Source: Cryptomeria japonica (Eukaryota > Streptophyta > Pinopsida > Cupressales > Cupressaceae). Taken from it: a stretch of 64,000 nt of DNA. The stretch lies in assembly GCF_030272615.1 (NCBI RefSeq), contig NC_081408.1, positions 68,055,546 to 68,119,545 of the forward strand, read 5' to 3'. Below the pieces are notes generated by a model. That model saw only the letters and a list, made by a program, of their open reading frames with translations, was not told where the DNA came from and ran no database searches. Below are positions 48,728-59,546 of this stretch, piece after piece. Each line of letters starts with the position of its first letter. Position 1 is the first letter of the stretch. The translations under genes were made by a program, and so were the position numbers.

Positions 48728-50585
48728 TCCTCAGAAAATCTTAAATTGCCAAAAAAAAAAAATCAAGAAAAATAAAAATAAAAAAATGAGAAAAAGATCC
48801 TGAAAAAATCGCCACTTTGGTGAAAACCTGGCAAACAGGCACCTTATGACACAAAAAAAAAAAAATCAGAAAAAGAAAGAAAAACAATTTGTCCATTAGT
48901 GAAAACCACTTGGTGGTGCTATGGACAAGTACCTTGGTGAAAACCTCCATGCAGGCACTAAGGTAAATAACCGGATCCACTATCTATCATGTCGATACTA
49001 CAAATCATCCGCCATCCAGCTCACCGATGTGCAACATTCCTTCTTTTCTGCCTCCCAATAAAACATGCATAGGATGATGAGTCTTCTCTTGAGTCATGAA
49101 CAAAGAATGTCCCATTAAAACTAAGCTTTTATGCCTCTGTGTAAGCTTCAAGAAGTCTTGAGAAACAATCCCAAGTCCACAGGTCACTCTCCAAAACCAT
49201 TAAATCGCTTGCCTAAATCCACAAATCCACTTTGCCCTAGGGATGATTCCTTCCCTCGCCAGGCAACCTAATTCACCATCCTAAGTCCTACTCTTGGCAA
49301 GAGGTATCATTTGGTCATAGAATAATTAACTTGTTAGATCTTGTTGGATCTTCTCATTTATATTTGCATCTTTTTGCCCTACGACTGCCACTATTTATGA
49401 CTACCTAGGTTTTTCCATATCTAGGTATGTTACAATAGGTGCATACTAGGGAATATATTTCATAGTATGGCATGTTTTGGATCCCTCTTGTATAAACCGG
49501 TGACCTTGTACTAGTTTTTATCAACACTTACGTTCTCGTGTACAAGAGGTATCAGTGTGTTTGAGAGTTTCCTTGCACAAACCCACAACTTTGTATTAGT
49601 GTTTCTTAACACTTGCATTGTTGTGTGAAAGAAATTCCTATTTGTCTATAGAGTCAGTCCACACCCTGGGTTTCTCATGACATCCTGATTTCTATAATCA
49701 GTGGTGCAAGCCACTCAGGGAAACATCAAACTAGGTTGGCTCTCCACATTTGTTGTGCACAAAATCTCACCATCATTCCATCAAATCCTAAACTCAATAA
49801 TCCCATGGAGTTCTCAATTTCCCCCACTTCCCATCTATTCCATATTCTTCTATCTAAGATCATTGTGTTATTATTGGCATATTCCCTCTTTTTATTAATT
49901 CATTCACATCATATAGAGTGCATTTCTTAGACAGTCATATTTTCCACAAAACATTTACCATATAAGATTGCATCACATAAATAAAAGATACACTCATCCA
50001 TATAACATTACATTTAGACTGCATCATAAATCATTCACACGTGTATTTATACACAAAGCATAAAAAATCACTAATCTTGCATACAAAAACTATGTTAGCA
50101 ACACATCATAAACATACATATATAAGCATCCACTCTGCATCACAAAATAGGACATCATAAGAAAAACAAAAATAATCCATCACGATAAATGCTACACATC
50201 ATCTGCCACCAATCAAATCATGTATATATATAAAGAGGTAAATGTGTCTGTCATGATACAATGATCACCCCAAAGGGTCATAATATAATACACAAGTAAT
50301 GCAGGGAGCTAGCTCATCCCTCCTGTCTCACCACCCCCCTCTACTGTACTCCCCCCTGTGAGGGCCCATTTTCCTCCGTGGTCTCCTATCTCCTATTCTT
50401 CTTTCCAAATTCTTCATGACTGCTGCATATTTCTTCCTCATTTATCCCTTATACCATGATTCTTCTTCCTCTTTTTTCGAGGATTTTTTGTCTTTTTTCT
50501 GAAAAAATTCTTGAGGGGGCATACACCTCCCATGTTTTACGCTGGGGCATCCTTTTCTTCTTCTATCTTCTACACACTGCCAAAA
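48728..50585 (+). other. Element A post-pol spacer
   Basis: It holds the post-pol motif copies (48818-48958), poly-A runs near 48750 and 48850, and A/T-rich sequence to 50580. The end (50500-50580) resembles the pre-PPT region of B. No PMD frame is present, unlike in B and D. Confidence 0.5.
48818..48958 (+). promoter_or_regulatory. Post-pol motif, two or three copies
   Basis: TGGTGAAAACCTGGCAAACA then GGCACC at 48818; a partial copy near 48896 (AGTGAAAACCACTTGG); TGGTGAAAACCTCCATGCA at 48934. GGACAAGTACC between them matches GGGCAAGTACC in B. Confidence 0.65.
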
Positions 50586-50645
50586 TGTAGACATCAAAAA
50601 ACATAAAATATTTTTGTTATTTTTAATTCCTCACACAGTTAATTC
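50586..50645 (+). repeat. Internal LTR-start fragment in A
   Basis: TGTAGACATCAAAAAACATA, then TTTTTAATTCCTCACACAG, matches the first 60 or so bases of the A LTR. It is preceded by a region like the pre-PPT stretch of B, but it breaks off into the 50-bp tandem array. Confidence 0.75.
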
Positions 50646-51097
50646 TGATTTTGATCATGTCTTATACAGGATGAATCCTTCTTGAAACCAGACGTTGTGA
50701 TCAATAATGTCTTATACAGGATGAATCCTTCCTGAAACTAGACGTTGTGATCAATCATGTCTTATATAGGATGAATCCTTCCTGAAACCAGATGTTGTGA
50801 TTGATCATGTCTTATACAAGATGAATCCTTCCTAAAACTAGACATTGTGATTGATCATGTCTTATACAAGATGAATCCTTCCTGAAACCAGATGTTGTGA
50901 TCAATCATGTCTTATACAGGATGAATCCTTCCTGAAACCAGATGCTCTGATCATGTCTTATACAAGATGAATCCTTCCTGAAACCAGATGCTATGATCAA
51001 TCATGTCTTATACAGGATGAATCCTTCCTAAAACCAGATGCTTTGATCATCTTTGTCTTATACAGGATGAATCCTTCCTGAAACCAGACTGAATCTA
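50646..51097 (+). repeat. 50-bp tandem array in A
   Basis: Nine units, each with CTTATACAGGATGAATCC and CCTGAAACCAGATG; starts at 50661, 50711, 50761, 50811, 50861, 50911, 50957, 51007 and 51057 (one unit is 46 bp). It lies between the LTR-start fragment and the true PPT. Confidence 0.95.
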
Positions 51098-51330
51098 GAT
51101 CTTATCAATCAAATTGAATAAGATTTTCAATCTTACCTATCTAAGCCATCAAACTAATTGAAGAACTTGCATTTTCATCAAACCACAGTTGCAGAAATCA
51201 AACCAAATCTACCAAGATATCATTCTCCCAAAACCCCAAAAATTATCTCAATTGATCTCCTATCAAATCAATATCATCATTAAACAAATGAGATTATTCT
51301 TTGAATCAACGCATCATCACACCTCGCTTC

Positions 51331-51344
51331 AAAGAGGGGCAAAA
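51331..51344 (+). promoter_or_regulatory. Element A polypurine tract
   Basis: AAAGAGGGGCAAAA is directly followed by the 3' LTR start. Confidence 0.92.
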
Positions 51345-52392
51345 TGTAGACACTTAAAAATAATTACTTTTAGTTATTTTTAATTCCTCACATAATTAAT
51401 TAATTAATTATATTAATTCAAACTCTCCTCAATATTAATTAAATATAATTAATATTGTTGCCATAGTATGTGACTGATTTATTTAATAAATCAATCCCTT
51501 TCTTTATTCTTCTAAAAAATTAAATCCTCACAAATCTTCCTCTTGGCTAATTAATTTCAATTAATTAGTTAACCTACATGATTCCTACAAATCATCTTCT
51601 TAATTCATCATTAACCTAATAAATTCTTCTAGAAATTCCCTAAACTCACTTAACCTTATTCTTCTAATTTTCAATTCCCTCCACTCATTCTCTCTCCTAG
51701 TCAAATCCTCCTACAAATCCTAATCCCCTCCTAATGAGTTGCTAGTGGCTAATCATCATGATTAGCCACAAAGTCAACCCCTTGTCCCTTCCATCCAACC
51801 ACCAGCTTTTAATGCTCTTTTCCTAGGTGAATGTGAGATTTTCAAAATCTCACAATCCTCTAGGCATCTCCTCTCCCAAGGAATTTTTAATTCCTTCTTA
51901 TTCCTCCAATCCCCATGATTATCCCTTTTTGGAGAATTTTAAATTCCTCCTCCCCATTCTTCAAGGAATGTCACATCCGTTGCTCCTCTCAAGGCACATT
52001 GGGAAATATTCCCAATGCACCTTGCTCTTCTCAAGGTATCTTGGGAAGTCTTCTCAATGCACCTTGCTCTTCTCAAGGTACCTTGGGAAGTCTTCCCAAT
52101 GTACCTTGACCATTCTATTCATATCATCCTCCTAAAATCCATTTCATATTGTGCACAATATTGGAGAGCCATCCACATCAAGCAAGAAAGAGGAGTATAT
52201 CAAGTGGAGCATCATCTAAGAGCGCCTTCACTTCATCAAGATCCATCCAAAGGAGAAGGTATTGGTTGTGAGGTATATGCATTTCATTCTTGTTTTGAGC
52301 ATTTCAAACTATGTCTTTGGATTTCATATGATTATATGTTTGATTTGCATCTTAGCTATCTAATCTGCCTCACCAGTCTTTTACCCTCTTTA
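51345..52392 (+). repeat. Element A 3' LTR
   Basis: It starts TGTAGACACTTAAAAATAAT and ends CCCTCTTTA before the GGATG duplication; the last bases are TA instead of CA. Relative to the 5' LTR it lacks about 22 bp near 51725 and about 270 bp after 52108 (including the TATA box). Confidence 0.9.
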
Positions 52393-52397
52393 GGATG
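52393..52397. repeat. Target-site duplication of element A, right
   Basis: GGATG, identical to 38205-38209. The X LTR frame resumes in phase after it. Confidence 0.95.
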
Positions 52398-54957
52398 GAT
52401 GTTCTTATTCATTAATATCATATGTGAGGGCATACAATTTATTAATTGGGCCGAGATTATTAGTGATAATATTTGTGATCAGTTACTCAAACTAAAGCAC
52501 AATCATAGCTTCTACATGACATCGTACCTCTTCTATGCCATTGTTGGGATGAATAAATGGCCAGGATTGAATGTTAAAGGTATTTATGATGATGCAACCC
52601 AGATTTAAAATTATCATCCACAATTGCAGTTGGAGGAAAGGTATCATCACTTCAAGAGGATTAATGATGCTTTAAATATGTTGATAGTAAGAGAACTGGA
52701 GGGAAATATTACACTCAAAATATCCTAAGAAGCAATAGCATTGATTCAAAAATATGGTAGTTACTTTATACAGTTTCCAAAGTTCACATACATTTGGATA
52801 GGAGGTTATGATGGCTGCCCTCTCATGTTGATAAGGTTTGTTGAAGATAAGTTTATCCTCATCAAGGTATGCCGATAGGTTGCACAAGTCAACAAAATTT
52901 GCTGGAATAAAAGAAAGGGTATCATTTCTTTTCCCATTGGACTTGGTTATTATAGTTGCAAAATCCATTCATATGCTCAAAGTATCTAGAGGTCTATAGA
53001 AAAGATTCACCTGTATCCTTATGAAATGAGATTTCCCTTTGATAGCAAAGGGTATGCTACATGAGAGTTAGAGATCAGTGCCGGATTTGAACACTTTCTT
53101 GATATGGAATATTTTTGGCAAGACCGCGAAGATGATTTTGAAGTGTAGAAAAGAGACTAGATAAGATTTTCTATCAAACAAATAATTGACTATAGAATTG
53201 AAATAAATGTGAATGGCATTGAGGATGATGAAGTTGATTTGATCGATGCTTTTTACTTTGAAAAGATTCAACTTCTTCCACTTCCACCCATCAATTAGTC
53301 AATTTCAGAAATAAGGAGTATCCAAGAAAGATCAGCTTATGTGGTTCAAAAGACTCTGGAATAGATAAAAAGTAAGAGGATTGAGTCTATGGCAACTAGA
53401 CCTTCAAATAAAGCTAATTCCTCAAAGGATAGAAATTGGGCACAAGGAAGTTCTTCTATTCTAGCTAATTCACAAAGATCTAATCCAGGGATGGTTCCAC
53501 ACCAAAATATTTCCAAAGGAGGCGATGATGGAGAGGATCCAGAAAAAGGGATGGATCTTGCCAAGGCATGTGAAATTAGTACTGCAATTAAGAAAAAGAG
53601 ATCGAAGATAAAAGGAAAAACAGTGAATCTTGTTCAAGAACTTGAAGATGAGGTGGAAAGTGTTTCACCTCAACATCCTTCCAATATTGAAAGTCAAAAA
53701 ATTCCTTCCACCTCACCATCTATCATTATTTCATCTCCTCAACATGGTGATTTTGTTATTCATGAAGAGGCTACAATGAATGATGCTGAGATCCAATTTC
53801 CATTTTTCCCAAATAATTGAACCTCTGCATATGTGAGCAATCAAGAATCATTGCTATCATCTTCATCATTTTGGTTACAATAGAATTTGCAAAATAAGAA
53901 GATGAATGTTCAGCTAGTAACTCCTAGTTTTGATGCATTTGCGAATGTACTTCATAGGACAGTTAAACCCAAGAAAACCAAAGTTGCATCTAGATTGGGA
54001 ATTAATCCATCATCAAGAAATTTGTGTGTTGAAGTAGCTCAGCCCATTGTTGAAAAAGATGTAAGTGAAGCTAGTGAGGCAGATTTTAACATGACAGGGG
54101 TGGATCTAGGTCCTACATCTCACGAGGGAGCTATCCATAATTTTAAAATTTCAGCAGCTAATCTCATTGACAAAGCAAATAAGGATAAGGAAACAAAGGA
54201 TCAACTAAAGTAGCAAATTCAGGTTCTTTCATCCTACATCAAATCTATTGTGGATTCTTTAGATACACAATTGGAGTTGGCCTCAACTTCAATATGAGTG
54301 CATACTAGATAAATTATTGAAAAGAAGGTGATAGAAGATATACACAAATGCAAGAAATAGAGTAGAATGCTAGAGGAATGGATTAATCAAATGAAGTTTG
54401 AAACACAAGGTTTTATTGAGAAGGCCAAGGTTATTCATATAAAATTAGATGCATAGGAACAAGAGATTGCAGCAGAATTGAAGAATGCTAAAGAACAAGA
54501 AATGTATTGGCAAGATACTTTGAAGAAATTCTAGAAGATAGAAAAGACATATATGAATCTAGTCATTGCGGAGAAGGTTTTCTCTCATAAAGAGGAAAAT
54601 CAATCCAATACATGGTGCAAAAGTATAAGTTGGAAATTGGAAAATGTTAAGCAATGCTTAGATGAGTAACAAAAACTCTTGATATCCTGTGAACAAACAA
54701 AGATGAAGATAATATAAGATACAATGAATATCATTGGTGATGTGTCAGTCAAAGAGCAATTTCAGCAAATGGATAGTCCACTGCTCTTAAGTAAGTTTCA
54801 TGATAGAATTAATACTAAACTAGTAGATGCACAGGTGTCGGATGCAAATAGGATGAAAAGACTCAGTGTTGTTTCAGTTGCTTTAGATGCTCGTGACATG
54901 CCTTCATATTATCAAGATTTGGTTAACATTCAGGATAATCAAACAACTGTGAACTAA

Positions 54958-55929
54958 AAATGGATAATGTGATCATTCCCAGGTACAAGTTCATGGTGGA
55001 TGTGCTCAAATCATACAAGTCATTCAAGGCCAAAACACCAATTCAATAGAAGCAAATAATCAGCTAGCATGCTCTTTGGGATATTGAAAAGAAACACCAT
55101 GTTCACATCTTTTTATATTTTATTTTGTTATGTGATACCTGGTTAGTCCTTAGTTTATTGCTAGTTTCATTGTGTATTTTGTGATTTTCCATAGCATAGA
55201 GTCAAGGTTAATAGTTTGACTATTTCTGCACATAAATATGCTAGTTATTAACTCATTGTAATTTGCGCAAAAATGAGTTAGTTGCTAACTTAGAATCCAC
55301 TTAGTTATGATTTAGTTATTTTGAGAGACTATAAATGTTAGAAAGGTAGATGAAAGAAGGACTTTTTGGATTTTATGATTTTGGGACAGCTAAATTTTTT
55401 GGATTGTATTATTCCATCATTTTTTAATACAAGGGAAATTGGGAGTGCTCCTATGATTGTTGAGTGTTCATTTGCTTGATGTTATGTGATTATTGTATGA
55501 TATTGCAATAGAAAGCCTACAAATTACTTTCCCAGTTTCATGAAGACAATGGTCATATAACGTTACAAATTTCTTTGGTATCTTAGAAATGTATAAACGT
55601 TATGAAAATTAAATGTTTCGTATCACTCTCTTCTCATGCATAGTCTAGAGTTGATAGTGACAAGTTTAAAAGTCAATGGAATCCAAGTGGCAATCGTATG
55701 TTTGTTGTGAAGATTCCCTCCAAATCCATTTGTAGTTATTCTTTGTTTTCATTTTCAAGGTTAATTATTCTTAAAAATATAAATACCCTATCATACGAGG
55801 GAGGTGCCCCTCTCAAACGCAGAGGAAGATCATGTTCCATAGAACAATCTCTCCAACTATTGGGAACTTTTTGTCACTCCTCCATTGGGCACATAGTAAA
55901 AGATTTTGAAGTGACAAATCTGTTTACCA
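54958..55929 (+). other. X LTR 3' portion (probable U3 end, R and U5)
   Basis: This stretch lies between the frame stop and the PBS. TATAAAT at 55330-55336 (GAGACTATAAATGTTAG) is the best TATA candidate for genomic RNA. No convincing frame is seen. Confidence 0.5.
55330..55336 (+). promoter_or_regulatory. Probable TATA box for X genomic RNA
   Basis: TATAAAT about 600 bases before the LTR end, in the place of the U3/R border. If correct, the long frame lies in U3. Confidence 0.45.
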
Positions 55930-55938
55930 ATAGATTTT

Positions 55939-55963
55939 TGGCGACTATGCTGGGGATCGAAAC
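55939..55963 (+). promoter_or_regulatory. Element X primer-binding site, tRNA-Arg-like
   Basis: TGGCGACTATGCTGGGGATC followed by GAAAC. This equals the complement of the plant tRNA-Arg(ACG) 3' end as I recall it, apart from about three mismatches. It starts nine bases after the LTR end. Confidence 0.75.
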
Positions 55964-56013
55964 AAGAAGACAGTCGGCTTGATATTTTATTTCTTTTAGC
56001 TTTCCATGAAGAA

Positions 56014-58330
56014 AGATGGTTCTTCCACATGAAAATGTGTTTCTTGTATTGCAACCAAATCTTAATTGGGTTCAAGCTGAGCAAGAAAATAGTGTCATAG
56101 CTGGATACTTTAGCCTAGAGAAATAGAAGAAATCAGGCCAAATACGAAAGAGTAAGTTTAATTCTTGAAGAAGAACAAAGACAAGCTAGAAATCCAGTGG
56201 TGGTGTTCGAAAGAGAAGTGGAAAGATTTCCTCCTATGTTCTTAGGAATAAACTCAGTTGTTGAATTTAATCAGCCTCAAGTTCAGAGACAACCCAGGAG
56301 ATAAGACATTGTGTTTTGTGACTAGTTATGGTTCTGACTCATCATAACCCACCTGTTCTACAACTAAATGTTAATCAAGTGCAAGATGAATAAGAAGATG
56401 TGATACTACAGTTCAATAGGCTCACGTGGAAGAGTCGTAAAAGTGATCAAGAATATCAACAAGTACATCAAGTGTTGGTTGAAGAAGGAAAGTTTGGTGT
56501 CCTTCTCAAGAGAGTACCTATTAGAAAAGAGGTGATTGTCATTGAAAGAATTGTTGAAATTCCAAGACGCAATAGGCAAAATTTTCAGCACATACAAGAT
56601 CAGCTGGAGCAGAATAATCAATAAATACACTAGCAAGCAAAAGGTATACTAGAGGAGATAGAAGTAAGGGGATTTTTTATCCTGATTTTGTTGAACTAGA
56701 TAAGATAAATTTTTCAACACCTTTCATATCTCATAAAAAGAAAGTTAAGTCTACTAGTAGACCTTCTTCTCCAAACAAAGCAAGTATATATTCGCCATAT
56801 TTTCAAGCTTTAACCTTACTTCCTCCTCTTGTTATCAATTTTATACCACCAATCATGCAACAAAATCGGCCACCAGTTCCCTGGGGCACTGCCATAGGTC
56901 CTTTAGCTTTGGGAAATCAGTTACATGACTTTCCAACTGGCTCAAGAAAGCATCTTCTGAAATTTTTAGGAGATGGAAAATTTTCTGCAGAAGATCACAT
57001 TAGTGCTTTCTTTATTGCATGTGCAATCCTTGGAGTTCAATATGAAGATGTTTCTGTTTGACTCTTTGTTGAAACTCTTATTGACACCACAGTTGAATGA
57101 TTTAATCAACACTCAGCAGGTTCTATCCATAATAGGGTGACTCTAATACAAAAATTTGAGGATAGGTTCAAAACTTTCGATGATGGACACTTGCTTCTTG
57201 CACAGTTGACTCAGATGAAGAAAGAAGTGCATGAGCCTATGAGAGAATTCATGGTATGATTAAAAAAACTTATCAATAGACTTGCAGTTGATAAGAGACC
57301 CACAAAGGAAAATCAAATGTGTTTCTTTATTAATGCACAACCTCCTGATATAAGTTTCCAAATAAGGCGAGGACGAGTTGTTGATCTTGCAGCAACACAA
57401 AGGCTAGCTATTAAGGTCAAAGATGACCTATTAAGTGCAGGAAAATGGAACAAAGAATTGTATAAAGGAAAGACACAACAAACCAACCCTACAACCACTA
57501 ATCCAGTGGTTCAAAAGTTGGCCAATGATTTGCTCTAGTTGAGGAAACAGTTGCCACAAAATCCACCACCTTTATATCAAGATATTCCTAGGAGAAATTA
57601 TCTTCCTTATCAACAAAATTGGCAACTAAAGCTTCTTTCCCCCACACCAAGGTTGGCCATCGAACATCCATCCATAGGTAATTGCCAAACTACTGCGATG
57701 TGTGACTTTCACCTCACAACAGATCATGATGGAAGTTCATGCCTTGAAATGACTCGGTTAATACAGATGAATTTAACCAGTGAGAAGATTGAAGAATATA
57801 TTGAAGATGAAATTGATCAGTCATTTTGTTCATCTACAGTTAACTATTTAGAATATGAGTCTGGTGAGGAAGATGAAAAAGAGAGTGACATCAACAATCA
57901 TTATTGTAATGTCTTTACAAAGAATTGGAGCTAGAAACTTGAGGAAAAAGCTAAAACTGCTACCAAAGATAAAGAAGCAAAAGATATTCCTAAGGGGATC
58001 TTATCTAGGAAGCAAAACAAAGAAGAGACAGGATCGTCAAGCAAAGCTGACAAAGCCGTTGAACACAGGGAACCTTCCCTTGAAGATTATTTTGATTTTC
58101 TAGAACATTGTAAAAAGACCAAGGTGCAAATTTCTCAATTTGAGTATCTCAAGAAGAATCCACACCAGTTGGATAAACTAGTGCATTATATCAAAAAGGA
58201 TCTTAAGCAGTCTCATTCCGATATACACCAAGAATTAGGTAACAACTTTGATGATGATGATCAAGAGGAATCTATTGTAAAGGAATCATCACTTGCTGCT
58301 ACTTCCTTTTTTGATAAACCCAATCCTTTC
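56014..58330 (+). pseudogene. Element X gag
   Basis: A short leader leads to MVLPHENVFLVLQPNL (about 56014). The N-terminal region is broken by several stops and slips. The capsid core at 56900-57300 is clear: LHDFPTGSRKHLLKFLGDG, EDHISAFFIACAI, FEDRFKTFDDGHLL, EVHEPMREFM. The zinc motif is CDFHLTTDHDGSSCLEMTRL (57703-57760). The C-terminal part is Lys/Glu-rich and ends with EYLKKNPHQLDKLVHYIK (58130-58190). Main frame from about 56700 to 58380, with stops at 57060, 57538 and 57933 among others. The length is usual for Tat/Athila-type gag. Confidence 0.82.
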
Positions 58331-58840
58331 TATATATCTTTGTATTTAGCTAGTTGTAAGTTAAGCAATTGTATCATTGATTCTGGTATCCGATAATGTA
58401 ATTCCTTCCAAAGTTTCTCATGCGTTAGGTTTATCCTTGAACAAACCAACCGGTAAAGTATTTTCAATGGAGTCTAAACAAGTCCCTCTTGTTGGACAAA
58501 TCAAAGATGATCAAGTTGCCTTAGCCGCTCACCCCCAAAAGAAGTTGAAACTTAGCATCTTGGTTGCTGATATTCCAGCCAGTTATGGAATACTCTTAAG
58601 TCATAGTTTTTGTAAAGATTTAGGTGGTGAAATTTAGTTAGATTGGTCTCATGCTTTGATACCTCTAGGTAGCAAGAAAGTCAGGTTAGATGCAGAGCCT
58701 AAAGCAAAATATACAGTCCTTAAAATTGATGACCCAAGGGCAAAGATATTATATGTTGAGACTGATCTGGGTACTTATATGATGTCATCAAAAGGAGAGA
58801 ATGTCCCTGAAATCCTAGCTCCTGATATATCTTTCAAACT
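58331..58840 (+). pseudogene. Element X protease
   Basis: The active-site stretch LSNCIIDSG (58360-58390) keeps the Asp-Ser-Gly triad. A one-base slip right after it shifts the reading to the next frame, where IPSKVSHALGLSLNKPTG and YGILLSHSFCKDLGGEI continue the retropepsin-like fold. A TAG follows at 58635. The native gag-pol relation cannot be judged because the slip falls inside the protease. Confidence 0.75.
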
Positions 58841-59546
58841 TTGGAAGATGCAATTCGATGGAAGTTCCTCATCTTTCGGTTCAGGTGCAGGAGTGGTGTT
58901 GATTTCCCCTTTAGATGAAAAATTTCCTAAATCTTACAAGCTTGCATTTGACACCACAAACAATATTGCAAAGTATGAGGCTCTTCTTTTAGGGCTAGAG
59001 TTTGCTAAGGAGAAATGGATCAAGAAGTTGCAGGTCACAGGAGATGCTGAGTTGATAGTGAATCAAGTGAAGAATAAATACTTGAGCAAGAACAAGAGGC
59101 TAAGATCATATCAAAATAAAGTGTGGGATGAGATCGAAGGTTTTGATGCTTTTTCCATACAAGCCATTCCAAGAGAGAAAAATACAAAGGTGGATTCTCT
59201 TGCTGTCTCGGCTTCTTTGTTACTTCCTCATCTTGAATTTGATAGGAGTGTCTATGTTGTAGAGATGATCTATCAACCTAGTGTGCTAGACAATAATCAG
59301 AATTGGCAAGTCTTCAATGATGATAAACATATCATTTCATTCTTGGAAGGGAGGGAAACTTTTTCCAATTTGTCTTTTGATGGGAACCAACCTTCAACTA
59401 GTCAACAGACTACTAAAGAAGAGGAGAAGGAACCTGAAATTCTACAGCTTAAAGGTAATACCATTCCCAAAGGCTTGGTTTCTCTTGAGAGTTTGTTTAA
59501 TAAACATGATCAATTTGTGAAGAAGAAAAGTGAACACAAGTCCTGA
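58841..59546 (+). pseudogene. Element X plant-type RNase H (aRNH), placed before RT
   Basis: The domain is intact over about 130 residues: FDGSSSSFGSGAGVV (first Asp), NNIAKYEALLLGLEFA (Glu), VTGDAELIVNQVKNKY (Asp), REKNTKVDSLAVSASLL (Asp). The four catalytic residues are present and no stop falls in the domain. It is followed by a linker (VEMIYQPSVLDNN) and an acidic stretch, ending at 59544-59546. In A and D the same domain lies between native RNase H and integrase; here it sits between protease and RT. Confidence 0.9.

Larger units (their letters stand above)
38210..52392 (+). mobile_element. Element A: near-complete Tat-type gypsy element (14.2 kb)
   Basis: LTRs of the same family lie at both ends, with a perfect GGATG duplication, gag, protease with G-patch, RT, RNase H, aRNH and integrase in one frame (two compensating slips), the post-pol motif, a 50-bp tandem array and a PPT. 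The LTRs differ by about 2 percent by eye outside indels. It sits inside the reading frame of the X LTR and is therefore younger than X. It has no PMD frame. Confidence 0.92.
37626..54957 (+). pseudogene. Element X LTR-borne reading frame of unknown function (about 1,048 codons, split by A)
   Basis: Exon-like pieces are 37626-38209 and 52398-54957; with A and one duplicated GGATG removed the frame is continuous and no frameshift was found. About twenty in-frame stops interrupt it, many of them TAG. The start is uncertain (first open codon is GTG at 37626). N-terminal part: YAPILKCSLSDIGDTKLGN, IRMTKGNVIAKLDPVSIAIT, FRLPFRDQF. Middle: IISDNICDQLLKLK, YIWIGGYDGCPLMLIRF, GIISFPIGLGYYSCK. Then a Ser/Lys-rich linker with basic KKKRSKIKGK and acidic ELEDEVESV, and a C-terminal coiled-coil (ANKDKETKDQL to KEEN). 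It resembles the Y frame in order, length and several motifs. No enzyme motif is recognised. A role as an accessory or regulatory protein is only a guess. Confidence 0.65.
35344..55929 (+). repeat. Element X 5' LTR (about 6.4 kb without element A)
   Basis: The LTR comprises 35344-38209 and 52398-55929. It begins at the break in the D aRNH frame and ends TTTACCA nine bases before the PBS. It contains a hairpin array (35950-36198), a TATA-like site (37578), a reading frame of about 1,048 codons and a second TATA-like site (55330) about 600 bases from its end. Confidence 0.7.
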
